From positions 1-64,000 of the forward strand of contig JODU01000014.1 in the NCBI GenBank assembly GCA_000720845.1: a stretch of 64,000 nt of DNA. Reading direction: 5' to 3'. Both the position numbers and the translations under genes were made by a program. The notes under the pieces were generated by a model. That model had not been told where the DNA came from. It saw only the letters and a program-made list of their open reading frames with translations, and did not search any database. The stretch comes from Kitasatospora aureofaciens. GTDB taxonomy: Bacteria > Actinomycetota > Actinomycetes > Streptomycetales > Streptomycetaceae. Positions 34,251 to 42,004 of this stretch are shown piece by piece. Within the stretch, counting starts at the first letter, position 1. Every line of letters starts with the position of its first letter.

Positions 34251-35270
34251 TCAATGCGTGCTTGCGGTACGGCGCTGGACCAGCACGGCGGCGACGATGA
34301 TCGCGCCCTTGGCGATCTGCTGCACGTCGGTCTGCAGGTTGTTCAGGGCGAAGATGTTGGTGATCGTGGTGAAGATCAGGACGCCCAGCACGGAGCCGAG
34401 GATGTGGCCCCGGCCGCCGGTCAGCAGGGTTCCGCCGATGATCGCGGCGGCGATGGCGTCGAGTTCGTAGAGGTTGCCGTTGGTGTTCTGGCCGGAGCCG
34501 GCCAGGACGATCAGCAGGAAGGCCGCGATGCCGCAGCACAGACCGGACAGCAGGTACAGGTAGAGCCGCTGGCGGCGGACGTCGATGCCGGCCAGGCGGG
34601 CGGCCTCCGCGTTGCCGCCGACGGCGACGGTGCGCCGTCCGAAGGTGGTCCGGTTGAGCACCAGCCAGCCGACGACGGTGACGGCCGCGAACACCAGGAC
34701 CAGCGGCGGGATGCCGAGGATGTAGGAGTCGCGCTCGCCGAGGTCCAGGACGCTGGATACCGTGACGACCTGGGTACGGCCGTCGGTGATCTGGAGCGCG
34801 AGGCCGCGGGCCGAGGCCAGCATGGCGAGGGTGGCGATGAAGGGGACCATCTGGCCGAAGGCGATGAGCACCCCGTTGACCAGTCCGCAGCCCACTCCCA
34901 CCACGATCGCGGTGAAGAGGATCCCGAAGAACCCGTACTCCTGGGTGGCGACCGTGGTCGCCCACACCGAGGCGAGGGCGACGATGGCGCCGACCGACAG
35001 GTCGATGCCGCCGGAGACGATGACGAAGGTCATGCCGACGGTGACGACGCCGATCACGGACGCCTGGGTGAGCACCAGCTGGAGGTTGCGGGTGTCGAGG
35101 AACGAGTCGGGCTGGGTGATGCCGCCGATGAGCACCAGGACGGCGAGCACGCCGAGCAGGGTGAGGGTGCGGACGTCGGCGCGGCCCAACCGGACCCGCC
35201 AGGCGGGCGGAGCGTCCACGGGTGCCGCCTTGCCGGTGCCGTCCCGCGGCGGGGACACGTGCTGCGTCAT
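34251..35270 (-). CDS. Sugar ABC transporter permease (RbsC-like)
   Basis: 339-residue integral membrane permease of the ribose/xylose type with about eight to ten hydrophobic segments. Family-typical blocks are VSGGIDLSVGAIVALASV, NGVLIAFGQMVPFIATLAML, FGRRTVAVGGNAEAARLAGIDV and GGTLLTGGRGHILGSVLG. It works with the ATPase encoded immediately upstream (4-nt ATGA overlap) and the lipoprotein 17 nt downstream. The first 30 residues are a soluble tail. Confidence 0.91.
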   Translation of the reverse strand: MTQHVSPPRDGTGKAAPVDAPPAWRVRLGRADVRTLTLLGVLAVLVLIGGITQPDSFLDTRNLQLVLTQASVIGVVTVGMTFVIVSGGIDLSVGAIVALASVWATTVATQEYGFFGILFTAIVVGVGCGLVNGVLIAFGQMVPFIATLAMLASARGLALQITDGRTQVVTVSSVLDLGERDSYILGIPPLVLVFAAVTVVGWLVLNRTTFGRRTVAVGGNAEAARLAGIDVRRQRLYLYLLSGLCCGIAAFLLIVLAGSGQNTNGNLYELDAIAAAIIGGTLLTGGRGHILGSVLGVLIFTTITNIFALNNLQTDVQQIAKGAIIVAAVLVQRRTASTH

Positions 35271-36784
35271 GACGCCGGACTTCCTTCCATCACGAGGTCG
35301 AGTACGCGGTGTTCGTCGAGTTCGCGGGCGGGGGCCTCGTGCACGACGCGGCCCTCGCGCAGTACCAGTACGCGGTCGGCGAGACCCAGCACCTCGGGCA
35401 CCTCGCTGGAGACCAGCAGGACGGCGAGGCCCTCGTCGGCCAGGCGCCGGATGACGGCGTACAGCTCGGCGCGGGCGCCGACGTCGACGCCGCGGGTGGG
35501 TTCGTCGAGCAGCAGGACCCGGCAGCCGCGCAGCAGCCAGCGGGCGAGCACCGCCTTCTGCTGGTTGCCGCCGGAGAGGGTGCGCACGGGCACGGACGGG
35601 TTGTCGGGCCGCAGGGACAGCTCGCGGGTGGCCTTGCGGGCCGCACCGAGTTCGGCGCCGCGGTCGATCCAGCCGCCGTGCGAGAAGCGGGACATGGCGG
35701 AGACCGACACGTTGCGGGTGACGGACTCCAGCATCAGCAGGGCCTGGGCCTTGCGTTCCTCGGGGGCGAGTCCGAGCCCGGCGCGCACGGCGGCGCGCAC
35801 GCTGCCCGGCCGGAGCGGACGTCCGTCGACGAGGACCTGGCCGGCGCTCGCCTTCCGGGCGCCGTAGACCGTCTCCAGGATCTCGGAGCGGCCGGAGCCG
35901 ACCAGCCCGGCGAGGCCGACGATCTCGCCGGGGCGCACCTCCAGGTCGAGCGGGGCGAACTCGCCCTGCCGGGCCAGCCCCCGGACGCTCAGCACGGGTT
36001 CGCCCGCGGGCGGTGCGGTGGGCCGATCCGGGAAGACGTACTCGACGTTGCGTCCCGTCATCAGCGCCACCACCTCGCGGGTGGGTGTCGACTCGGCGGG
36101 CAGGCCGCGGGCCACCGCCCGGCCGTCCTTGAGGACGGTGACCCGGTCGCCGATGCGGCGGATCTCCTCCAGGCGGTGCGAGATGTAGACGACGGCGACT
36201 CCGTCGGCGGTGAGGTCGGCGACGATGCGGAAGAGGTTGTCGACCTCGTCCGGGTCGAGCGCGGCGGACGGCTCGTCCATCACGATCAGCCGTACGTCGT
36301 GCGACAGCGCGCGTGCCATGGACACGATCTGCTGCTGGGCCGCCGACAGGTCGCCGACCAGCCGCCCCGGGTCGACCTCCGGGTGCCCGAGCCGTTTGAG
36401 CAGCGCGGCCGTCGACGCCTTGGCCGCCTTGCCCCGTACGACGAAGCCGGCGGCGGTCGGCTCGTGACCGAGGTGGACGTTCTCGGCGACCGACAGGTGT
36501 TCGACCAGGTCGAGTTCCTGGTAGATGGTGGCGATGCCGAGGCGCATGGCCGCGATGGGCGAGCGCAGGGTGACCTCCTCGCCGCGCCAGCGGATGGTGC
36601 CGGTGTCGGGCTGGTGGGCGCCGGCCAGCACCTTGATGAGGGTGGACTTCCCGGCGCCGTTCTGGCCGAGGAGGCAGTGCACCTCGCCGGCCTGGACGTC
36701 GAGGTCGACGCCGTCGAGGGCCCGGACTCCCGGGAACGACTTGGTGATGCCGGACATGCTGAGCAGCGGTGGTTCTGGTGCCAT
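35267..36784 (-). CDS. Sugar ABC transporter ATP-binding protein (RbsA-like, two ABC domains)
   Basis: 505 residues with two fused nucleotide-binding domains. First domain: Walker A GQNGAGKST, signature LSAAQQQIVSMARAL, Walker B LIVMDEPSAAL. Second domain: degenerate Walker A GLVGSGRSE, signature LSGGNQQKAVLARWL, Walker B VLLLDEPTRGVDVG. This asymmetry is normal for RbsA/MglA/XylG. The gene starts the transporter operon. The 154 bp before it carry a G-rich low-complexity stretch and no obvious operator; the ROK regulator gene upstream on the same strand is the natural controller. Confidence 0.92.
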   Translation of the reverse strand: MAPEPPLLSMSGITKSFPGVRALDGVDLDVQAGEVHCLLGQNGAGKSTLIKVLAGAHQPDTGTIRWRGEEVTLRSPIAAMRLGIATIYQELDLVEHLSVAENVHLGHEPTAAGFVVRGKAAKASTAALLKRLGHPEVDPGRLVGDLSAAQQQIVSMARALSHDVRLIVMDEPSAALDPDEVDNLFRIVADLTADGVAVVYISHRLEEIRRIGDRVTVLKDGRAVARGLPAESTPTREVVALMTGRNVEYVFPDRPTAPPAGEPVLSVRGLARQGEFAPLDLEVRPGEIVGLAGLVGSGRSEILETVYGARKASAGQVLVDGRPLRPGSVRAAVRAGLGLAPEERKAQALLMLESVTRNVSVSAMSRFSHGGWIDRGAELGAARKATRELSLRPDNPSVPVRTLSGGNQQKAVLARWLLRGCRVLLLDEPTRGVDVGARAELYAVIRRLADEGLAVLLVSSEVPEVLGLADRVLVLREGRVVHEAPARELDEHRVLDLVMEGSPAS

Positions 36785-36938
36785 GTGAGGTCCCCTCGGC
36801 GGGCGTGCGGGCCGGTGTCAGGGCAGAGCAGAGCAGGGCGTGGCGGAACAGGGTGTGGCGAAACGGTGCGTGACGGTGCGGAGCAGGGCAGGGCTGGGTG
36901 GAGCGCTGTGCTGGGTGGGGCTCGGAACCGGTCGGTGA
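36785..36938. other. G-rich low-complexity spacer between ROK gene and transporter operon
   Basis: 154 bp made of imperfect repeats of GCAGAGCAGGG, GCGGAACAGGG and GGCGAAACGG type units, strongly purine-skewed. It contains no gene and may be a recently expanded tandem repeat within the operon promoter. Confidence 0.6.
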
Positions 36939-38129
36939 CTACGCGGGTGAGAACAGGTGGTCGCTGATCAGCCGGGCCGCGCCGATGACTCCGGCGGTGG
37001 GTCCCAGCTCCCCGAGGACGATGGGCAGGTTGCCGGTCGCCAGTGGCAGCGACTGGCGGTAGACCTGGGTGCGGATGGCGGCGAGCAGGTTGTGGCCGAG
37101 GCCGGTCACCCCGCCGCCGATCACCACCAGGCCCGGGTTGAAGAAGCTGACCAGGCCGGCGATGACCTGGCCGGTGCTGCGGCCGCCCTCCCTGATCAGG
37201 TCCAGCGCGGTGGCGTCGCCCGCGGCGGCCGCGGCGGCGACGTCGGCGGCGCTGAGGCCCCCGTTCGCCTCCAGCCGGTTCGCGAGCTCGGCCGACTGCC
37301 CTTGCTGGGCGGCCTCCGTGGCGTCGCGGGCCAGGGCCGCGCCGCTGAAGTGGGCTTCCAGGCAGCCACGGTTGCCGCAGGCGCACTGGCGTCCGTCGGG
37401 CACCGCCTGGATGTGTCCGATGTCGCCCGCGCTGCCCGTGGTCCCGCGGTAGACGTCCCCGCCGACGACGATGCCGCAGCCGATACCGGTACCGATCTTG
37501 ACGACGAGGAAGTCGTGCTGGGTGCGGGCGACGCCCGCGTGCTGCTCCCCCAGCGCCATCAGGTTCACGTCGTTGTCGACCATGACCGGGCAGCCGAGTT
37601 CCTGGCTGAGCGCCTCCCGTACCGGGAAGCCGTCCCAGCCCGGCATGATCGGCGGGGCCACCGGCACGCCCTCGGGGAAGCGGACCGGCCCCGGGACGCC
37701 GATGCCGGCCCCGTCGAAGCCCTCCGCGAGCCCGGAGGCGCGCAGCTTGGCGGCCATGGACAGCACCTGCTCGAAGACCGCGACCGGGCCTTCGCGTACG
37801 TCCATGGGCTGGTTGATGTGCCCGAGGATCTCCAGCTCGGCGTTGGTGACGGCGACGTCGACCGAGGTCGCGCCGATGTCGACGCCGAGGAAGCGCAGTT
37901 CGGGGTTGAGGCGGACGTTGTGGCTGCGGCGCCCGCCGCGCGAGGCGGCGAGCCCGTCGGCCACCACGAGTCCGGTCTCCAGCAGCCGGTCCACCTCGAC
38001 GGCCAGTTTGGACCTGGAGAGGTCGACCTGGTCGCCCAGCTGGGCACGGGAGTTGGGCCCGCCGTCGCGCAACAGCTGGAGCAGTCGCGCTTGGTGGGCG
38101 TTCGCGGGTCGTGCGGTCATGCGTCTCAC
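36939..38129 (-). CDS. ROK-family transcriptional regulator
   Basis: 396-residue regulator. N-terminal winged helix-turn-helix at about 8-70 (SRAQLGDQVDLSRSKLAVEVDRL), then a ROK sugar-kinase-like domain with the nucleotide strand FLGVDIGATSVDVAVT, the MVDNDVNLMALGEQ region, GTGIGCGIVVGG and the zinc motif CACGNRGCLEAH. It is expected to bind DNA and release it on binding a sugar. Its position just upstream of the ABC transporter, dehydrogenase and isomerase genes indicates local control. GTG at 38129 has GGGAGGGG about 5 nt upstream; the alternative ATG at 38120 lies too far from it. Confidence 0.88.
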   Translation of the reverse strand: MRRMTARPANAHQARLLQLLRDGGPNSRAQLGDQVDLSRSKLAVEVDRLLETGLVVADGLAASRGGRRSHNVRLNPELRFLGVDIGATSVDVAVTNAELEILGHINQPMDVREGPVAVFEQVLSMAAKLRASGLAEGFDGAGIGVPGPVRFPEGVPVAPPIMPGWDGFPVREALSQELGCPVMVDNDVNLMALGEQHAGVARTQHDFLVVKIGTGIGCGIVVGGDVYRGTTGSAGDIGHIQAVPDGRQCACGNRGCLEAHFSGAALARDATEAAQQGQSAELANRLEANGGLSAADVAAAAAAGDATALDLIREGGRSTGQVIAGLVSFFNPGLVVIGGGVTGLGHNLLAAIRTQVYRQSLPLATGNLPIVLGELGPTAGVIGAARLISDHLFSPA

Positions 38130-38383
38130 GAGCCCCTCCCCGCCTCAATCGGCCTTGGGTCCGCCGGTTTCCGGCCACGTCCGTGACTTGCTGTCGTGGC
38201 GTGCTTTCGGAGGGAACGTAGCAGCGGGCGCCGGGTGTGGGAAGAAGTCACGCACGAATTGCTGCGAACTTTCTCCTCTGAGTGGACAAAGCAGAGCGCG
38301 ACATCCGCCGGACCCGGACACGACGAGGCCGCCCGGCCGAGGTGCCGGGCGGCCTGTGAACGCCCTCCGAACGGGCTCTGACC
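38130..38383. other. Intergenic region between ROK and GntR genes
   Basis: 254 bp, no gene. Contains the GntR terminator and the leftward ROK promoter; no distinct operator was seen. Confidence 0.55.
38326..38355 (-). terminator. Terminator of the GntR gene
   Basis: 12-bp perfect stem AGGCCGCCCGGC / GCCGGGCGGCCT with a 6-nt loop, 28 nt downstream of the GntR stop. Confidence 0.85.
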
Positions 38384-39061
38384 TCAGGATTCTCCGCGCG
38401 CGTGGTACGAGCGGCGGGTGTGTTCGGTGTGCTCGCGCATCAGCCGGGTCGCCGCCTGCTCGTCCCGTTCGGCGATGGCCGCGATCAGCTTGCGGTGCTC
38501 GATCCAGGACTGCCGGCCGCGCTGCCGGGCGATCGGGGTGTAGTACCAGCGGACGCGGCGGTCGACCTGTGCGGCGAGTTCGGCCAGGACCGCGTTGCCC
38601 GCCAGCTCCATGACCTTGCCGTGGAAACGGGCGTTGACGGCGACGGTGGCGTCCACGTCCTCGGCGGCGACGGCCCGCTCCCCCTCCTCACACAGCTCCT
38701 CCAGCGCGGCGATGCCGGCACTGGAGGCGTTGGCCGCGGCGAGCCGGGCCGCCTCGGCCTCCAGGAGCGTACGCACCGTCAGGAGCTGGTCCGCCTCCTC
38801 CTCCGTCGGCTCGTGCACGAACGCGCCCTGCGCGGGGCGCAGATCGACCCAGCCCTCGGTGTTGAGCCGCTGCAGTGCCTCGCGCACCGGCTGCCTCGAC
38901 ACCCCCAGGTGACCGGCGAGTTCGCTCTCGACGAGGTGCTGGCCGGGCCGCAGGGCCCGGGTGGTGATGAGTTCGAGCAGCGCCTCGTAGACACGGTCCC
39001 GCAGCGGGCCGGGCCGTTCGAGCCTGGGCACCGCACCCTGCGGCAGTCCTGCGGACAACAT
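38384..39061 (-). CDS. GntR-family (FCD domain) regulator, proposed oxalate/formate regulator
   Basis: 225 residues. Winged HTH at about 17-83 (LRDRVYEALLELITTRALRPG, HLGVSRQPVREALQRL) and a C-terminal all-helical FCD ligand domain with metal-binding histidines in NARFHGKVMEL, IEHRKLIAAI and HTEHTRR. FCD regulators commonly sense small carboxylates. A promoter TAGACT-17 bp-AATACT lies 40 nt before the ATG, and the 15-mer shared with the sucC/oxc and OFA/panE intergenic regions overlaps its -35, which suggests autoregulation and control of those two loci. The gene is closed by its own terminator and follows the FabH-like gene on the same strand. Confidence 0.87.
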   Translation of the reverse strand: MLSAGLPQGAVPRLERPGPLRDRVYEALLELITTRALRPGQHLVESELAGHLGVSRQPVREALQRLNTEGWVDLRPAQGAFVHEPTEEEADQLLTVRTLLEAEAARLAAANASSAGIAALEELCEEGERAVAAEDVDATVAVNARFHGKVMELAGNAVLAELAAQVDRRVRWYYTPIARQRGRQSWIEHRKLIAAIAERDEQAATRLMREHTEHTRRSYHARGES

Positions 39062-39100
39062 CGGTCCCCCCTCGACGGCCGGAACACAACCAGTACGCGA

Positions 39101-39129
39101 AGTATTGATTGTCTTTCGTCTACAGTCTA
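39101..39129 (-). promoter_or_regulatory. GntR gene promoter with operator C
   Basis: On the minus strand TAGACT (39129-39124) and AATACT (39106-39101) are 17 bp apart. TTCGTCTACAGTCTA at 39115-39129 matches the motif found at 11198 and, inverted, at 41892. Confidence 0.62.
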
Positions 39130-39191
39130 CGGCGCACGCTCGGGCCGTGCGGCCGGGGTGCAGGCCACGTCACATCGGGGGGCCGGGGCCG

Positions 39192-40142
39192 TCAGGGGCA
39201 GCGGACGACCTGTCCGGCGTAGGAGAGGTTGCCGCCGAAGCCGAAGAGCAGCACCGGGTCGCCGGTGGTGATCTCGCCCCGCTCCACCAGCTTGGACAGC
39301 GCCAGCGGGATGCTCGCCGCCGAGGTGTTGCCGGACTCCACGACGTCCCGGGCGACCACGGCGTTGACGGCACCGATCTTCGCGGCGAGGGGTTCGATGA
39401 TGCGCAGGTTGGCCTGGTGCAGGACGACCGCGGCGAGGTCGGCGGGGGCGAGGCCGGACCGCTCGCAGGCCTGGCGGGCGATGGCGGGCAGCCGGGTGGT
39501 CGCCCAGCGGTAGACGCTCTGCCCCTCCTGCGCGAACCGCGGCGGCGTTCCCTCGATGCGGACCGCGTTGCCCATCTCGGGCACCGACCCCCACAGCACG
39601 GATCCGATCCCCGCCTCCTCGCCCGGCGCGCAGGCCTCGACGACGGCGGCCCCCGCCCCGTCGCCGACCAGCACACAGGTGGTGCGGTCGGTCCAGTCGG
39701 TGACCTCGGACATCTTGTCCGCGCCGATGACCAGCGCCCGGCTCGAGGAACCGGCCTGTACGGCGTGGTCGGCAGTGGCCAGGGCGTGGGTGAAGCCCGC
39801 GCACACCACGTTGAGGTCCAGCGCGGCGGGGCCGGGGATGCCGAGGCGGGCCGCGACGCGGGCGGCGGTGTTCGGGGAGCGGTCGATCGCGGTGGAGGTG
39901 GCGACGACGACCAGGTCCACGTCGGCGGGGGTCAGCCCGGCCGCCGCGAGCGCCTTCGCGGCGGCGTGGCCGGCCAGCTCGTCGACCGGCTCCTCGGGTC
40001 CGGCGATCCGGCGCGAACGAATGCCCACCCGGCTCCTGATCCACTCGTCGCTGGTGTCGACCAGGCCCGCCAGGTCCTCGTTGGTGAGGATCCGGGCGGG
40101 CTGGTAGTGGCCGACGGCGGTGATGCGGGAGCCTTGGTGCAT
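39192..40142 (-). CDS. FabH-like 3-oxoacyl-ACP synthase III
   Basis: 316-residue thiolase-fold ketosynthase. The full KAS III triad is present: Cys114 (LNVVCAGF), His242 (LHQANLRI) and Asn272 (SGNTSAAS). FabH condenses an acyl-CoA primer with malonyl-ACP. There is no acyl carrier protein, FabD or other fatty-acid gene beside it, so it is not the housekeeping FabH; it lies between the proposed oxalate regulator and the OFA transporter genes. Whether it belongs to that system, for instance using a short CoA thioester, or is a bystander is open. ATG at 40142; the preceding gene on the strand is the small membrane protein at 40301. Confidence 0.86.
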   Translation of the reverse strand: MHQGSRITAVGHYQPARILTNEDLAGLVDTSDEWIRSRVGIRSRRIAGPEEPVDELAGHAAAKALAAAGLTPADVDLVVVATSTAIDRSPNTAARVAARLGIPGPAALDLNVVCAGFTHALATADHAVQAGSSSRALVIGADKMSEVTDWTDRTTCVLVGDGAGAAVVEACAPGEEAGIGSVLWGSVPEMGNAVRIEGTPPRFAQEGQSVYRWATTRLPAIARQACERSGLAPADLAAVVLHQANLRIIEPLAAKIGAVNAVVARDVVESGNTSAASIPLALSKLVERGEITTGDPVLLFGFGGNLSYAGQVVRCP

Positions 40143-40300
40143 GGGTGGAGTCCTCGCTGCCTCGGGGTACGGGATCCACCAGTGTGATCAGTGACCGACG
40201 GGTACGACGGCAGGTGATACGACAGGAAACCGGCGCCCGGCTTGTCGGCTTCGGTCAGCACCCTCCGCCGCGTCGCCGGTCCGCCCGCCGGTGGCCGCCC

Positions 40301-40453
40301 TCACCCCGTGAAGAGCTGGGTCGCCTTCCGTACGAGTTCGTACAGCCCGTAGGCGAGCGGCGCGCCCACCCAGAGCCAGGTGAAGGCGACCAGCGGCCGC
40401 CGGTCGGGCACCTCGGCCGTCTCAGGCGGACTCTGGCTGCTGTCGGATGACAT
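40301..40453 (-). CDS. Small single-helix membrane protein, OFA transporter small subunit
   Basis: 50-residue protein, too short for most gene callers. A polar N-terminus rich in Ser and acidic residues precedes DRRPLVAFTWLWVGAPLAYG, one transmembrane helix, and a short basic tail ending KATQLFTG. Small proteins of this look (MFS transporter small subunit) are regularly encoded right behind OFA-type transporters in actinobacteria, as far as I recall. The ATG at 40453 lies 32 nt inside the 3' end of the MFS gene in another frame, so translation is probably coupled and the two products made together. It may stabilise the transporter or gate it. Confidence 0.8.
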   Translation of the reverse strand: MSSDSSQSPPETAEVPDRRPLVAFTWLWVGAPLAYGLYELVRKATQLFTG

Positions 40454-41768
40454 CGTTGCCCTCCTTCGGCGCGGGGACGGTGGTCGCGGGTTCGTGGTGC
40501 CGGGCGTGGACGGGCCGGACGAGTTCGTTGGCGACGAAGCCGACGACCAGCAGCCCGATCATGATGAGAAAGGAGGTGCCGTACAGGGCCGAGCCGTGCC
40601 GCCCCGCCTCCTCCTGGTGGTCGGCGATCCAGTTCACGATCAGCGGCCCGAGGACACCGGCCAGCGACCAGGCGGTGAGCAGCCGCCCGTGGATCGCTCC
40701 GACCTGGTAGGTGCCGAAGAGGTCCTTGAGGTAGGCGGGAGCCGTGGCGAAGCCGCCGCCGTAGAAGGAGAGCACGACCAGGGCGCACAGGACGAACAGC
40801 GGCTTGGAGGAGTCGCCGAACAGCGCGATCAGGGTGTACATGAGCGCGCCGACGCCGAGGTAGACGCGGTAGATGTTCTTGCGTCCGATCAGGTCGGAGG
40901 CCGAGGACCAGCCGATCCGGCCCGCCATGTTGGCCGCCGACAGCAGGGCCACGAAACCGGCCGCCGCGGTCGCCGACACCGGGGTGGAGGTGTCGGCGAA
41001 GAAGTCCGTGATCATCGGCGCGGCCTTCTCCAGGATGCCGATGCCGGCCGTGACGTTCATGCAGAGCACGATCCACAGCAGCCAGAACTGCGGCGTGCGC
41101 ACGGCCGAACGCGCCGAGACCTGGACCCCTTCGAGCGGTGCGGGCCGCCCGTCCGCCCGCTCCCTGGGCCGCGGCACCCGCACCAGCAGCACGCCGAGCA
41201 GCATGAAGACGGCGTACGTCAGTCCGTGCACGAGGAAGGCGAGGGCGATCCCGGAGTTGTCGGTGCCGAAGGACTTCAGCATCTGCGCCGACCAGGGCGA
41301 GGCGATGAGGGCGCCGCCGCCGAAGCCCATGATGGCGATGCCGGTGGCCATGCCCGGCCGGTCCGGGAACCACTTGATCAGCGTCGAGACGGGCGAGATG
41401 TAGCCGATGCCGAGGCCGATCCCGCCGACGAAGCCGTAGCCGAGGACGATCAGCCAGTACTGCTCCGCCGCCGCGCCGAGCGCGGAGAGCAGGAAGCCGG
41501 ACGAGAAGCAGACCAGGGCGACGGTCATCGCCCAGCGCGGTCCGTGCCGTTCGACGAGCGTGCCGCCGAACGCGGCGGACAGGCCGAGCATCACGATGCC
41601 GAGCTGGAAGGGCAGTGCGCTCTGTGTGCCGCTGAGTCCGAGCGCGGACTCCAGGGGCGGTTTGAACACGGACCAGGCGTAGGCCTGGCCGATGGAGAGG
41701 TGGACCGAGAGAGCGGCCGGGGGGACGAGCCAGCGGCTCCAGCCCGGGGGTGCGACGGGGGGACTCAT
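40422..41768 (-). CDS. OFA-family MFS transporter (oxalate/formate antiporter-like)
   Basis: 448-residue transporter with 12 predicted helices. It opens with the OFA-typical LSIGQAYAWSVFKPPLESALG and carries LVERHGPRWAM and SDLIGRKNIYRVYLGVG as the two cytoplasmic MFS loops; GGIGLGIGYISPVSTLIKWFPDRPG is also characteristic of oxalate:formate exchangers. It precedes and overlaps the 50-residue partner gene. It is divergent from the PanE/formate dehydrogenase operon and shares with it the intergenic region bearing operator B, which fits exchange of oxalate or formate across the membrane. ATG at 41768; the open frame to 41894 has no ribosome site. Confidence 0.85.
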   Translation of the reverse strand: MSPPVAPPGWSRWLVPPAALSVHLSIGQAYAWSVFKPPLESALGLSGTQSALPFQLGIVMLGLSAAFGGTLVERHGPRWAMTVALVCFSSGFLLSALGAAAEQYWLIVLGYGFVGGIGLGIGYISPVSTLIKWFPDRPGMATGIAIMGFGGGALIASPWSAQMLKSFGTDNSGIALAFLVHGLTYAVFMLLGVLLVRVPRPRERADGRPAPLEGVQVSARSAVRTPQFWLLWIVLCMNVTAGIGILEKAAPMITDFFADTSTPVSATAAAGFVALLSAANMAGRIGWSSASDLIGRKNIYRVYLGVGALMYTLIALFGDSSKPLFVLCALVVLSFYGGGFATAPAYLKDLFGTYQVGAIHGRLLTAWSLAGVLGPLIVNWIADHQEEAGRHGSALYGTSFLIMIGLLVVGFVANELVRPVHARHHEPATTVPAPKEGNDVIRQQPESA

Positions 41769-41891
41769 GGGTCCCCAACCGTAGGGATCCGGAAAGCGCT
41801 TGAGAAGACTGTTGAGCAGACAACTACAGAGGACGAGCACGCGACTACGGACCACCACCACTGCTGCGCAAAGCCTTGCCGCCTCAACCTC

Positions 41892-41917
41892 CATACTGTA
41901 GACAATATTTCGTCGAC
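41892..41917. promoter_or_regulatory. GntR-type operator B
   Basis: CATACTGTAGACAAT at 41892-41906 is the reverse complement of the motif at 11198 and 39115, and TTCGTCGAC at 41909-41917 repeats part of site A. TGTAGAC and GTCGACA form an imperfect inverted repeat with an 8-bp spacer. TTGCCG (41876-41881) and TAGACA (41899-41904) could be the rightward promoter. Confidence 0.6.
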
Positions 41918-41940
41918 ATCATCGATCCTGCGTCGGCCCC

Positions 41941-41972
41941 TTCTTCCCGGTTCCTCTTCTTCCCGGTTCCTC
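41941..41972. repeat. Perfect 16-bp tandem duplication in the panE leader
   Basis: TTCTTCCCGGTTCCTC occurs twice back to back, 33 bp before the PanE-like ATG and downstream of operator B. It lies in the presumed 5' untranslated leader. Confidence 0.85.
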
Positions 41973-42004
41973 GGTATCCCTCGACCGAACGGAGCTCCCC
42001 CGCC

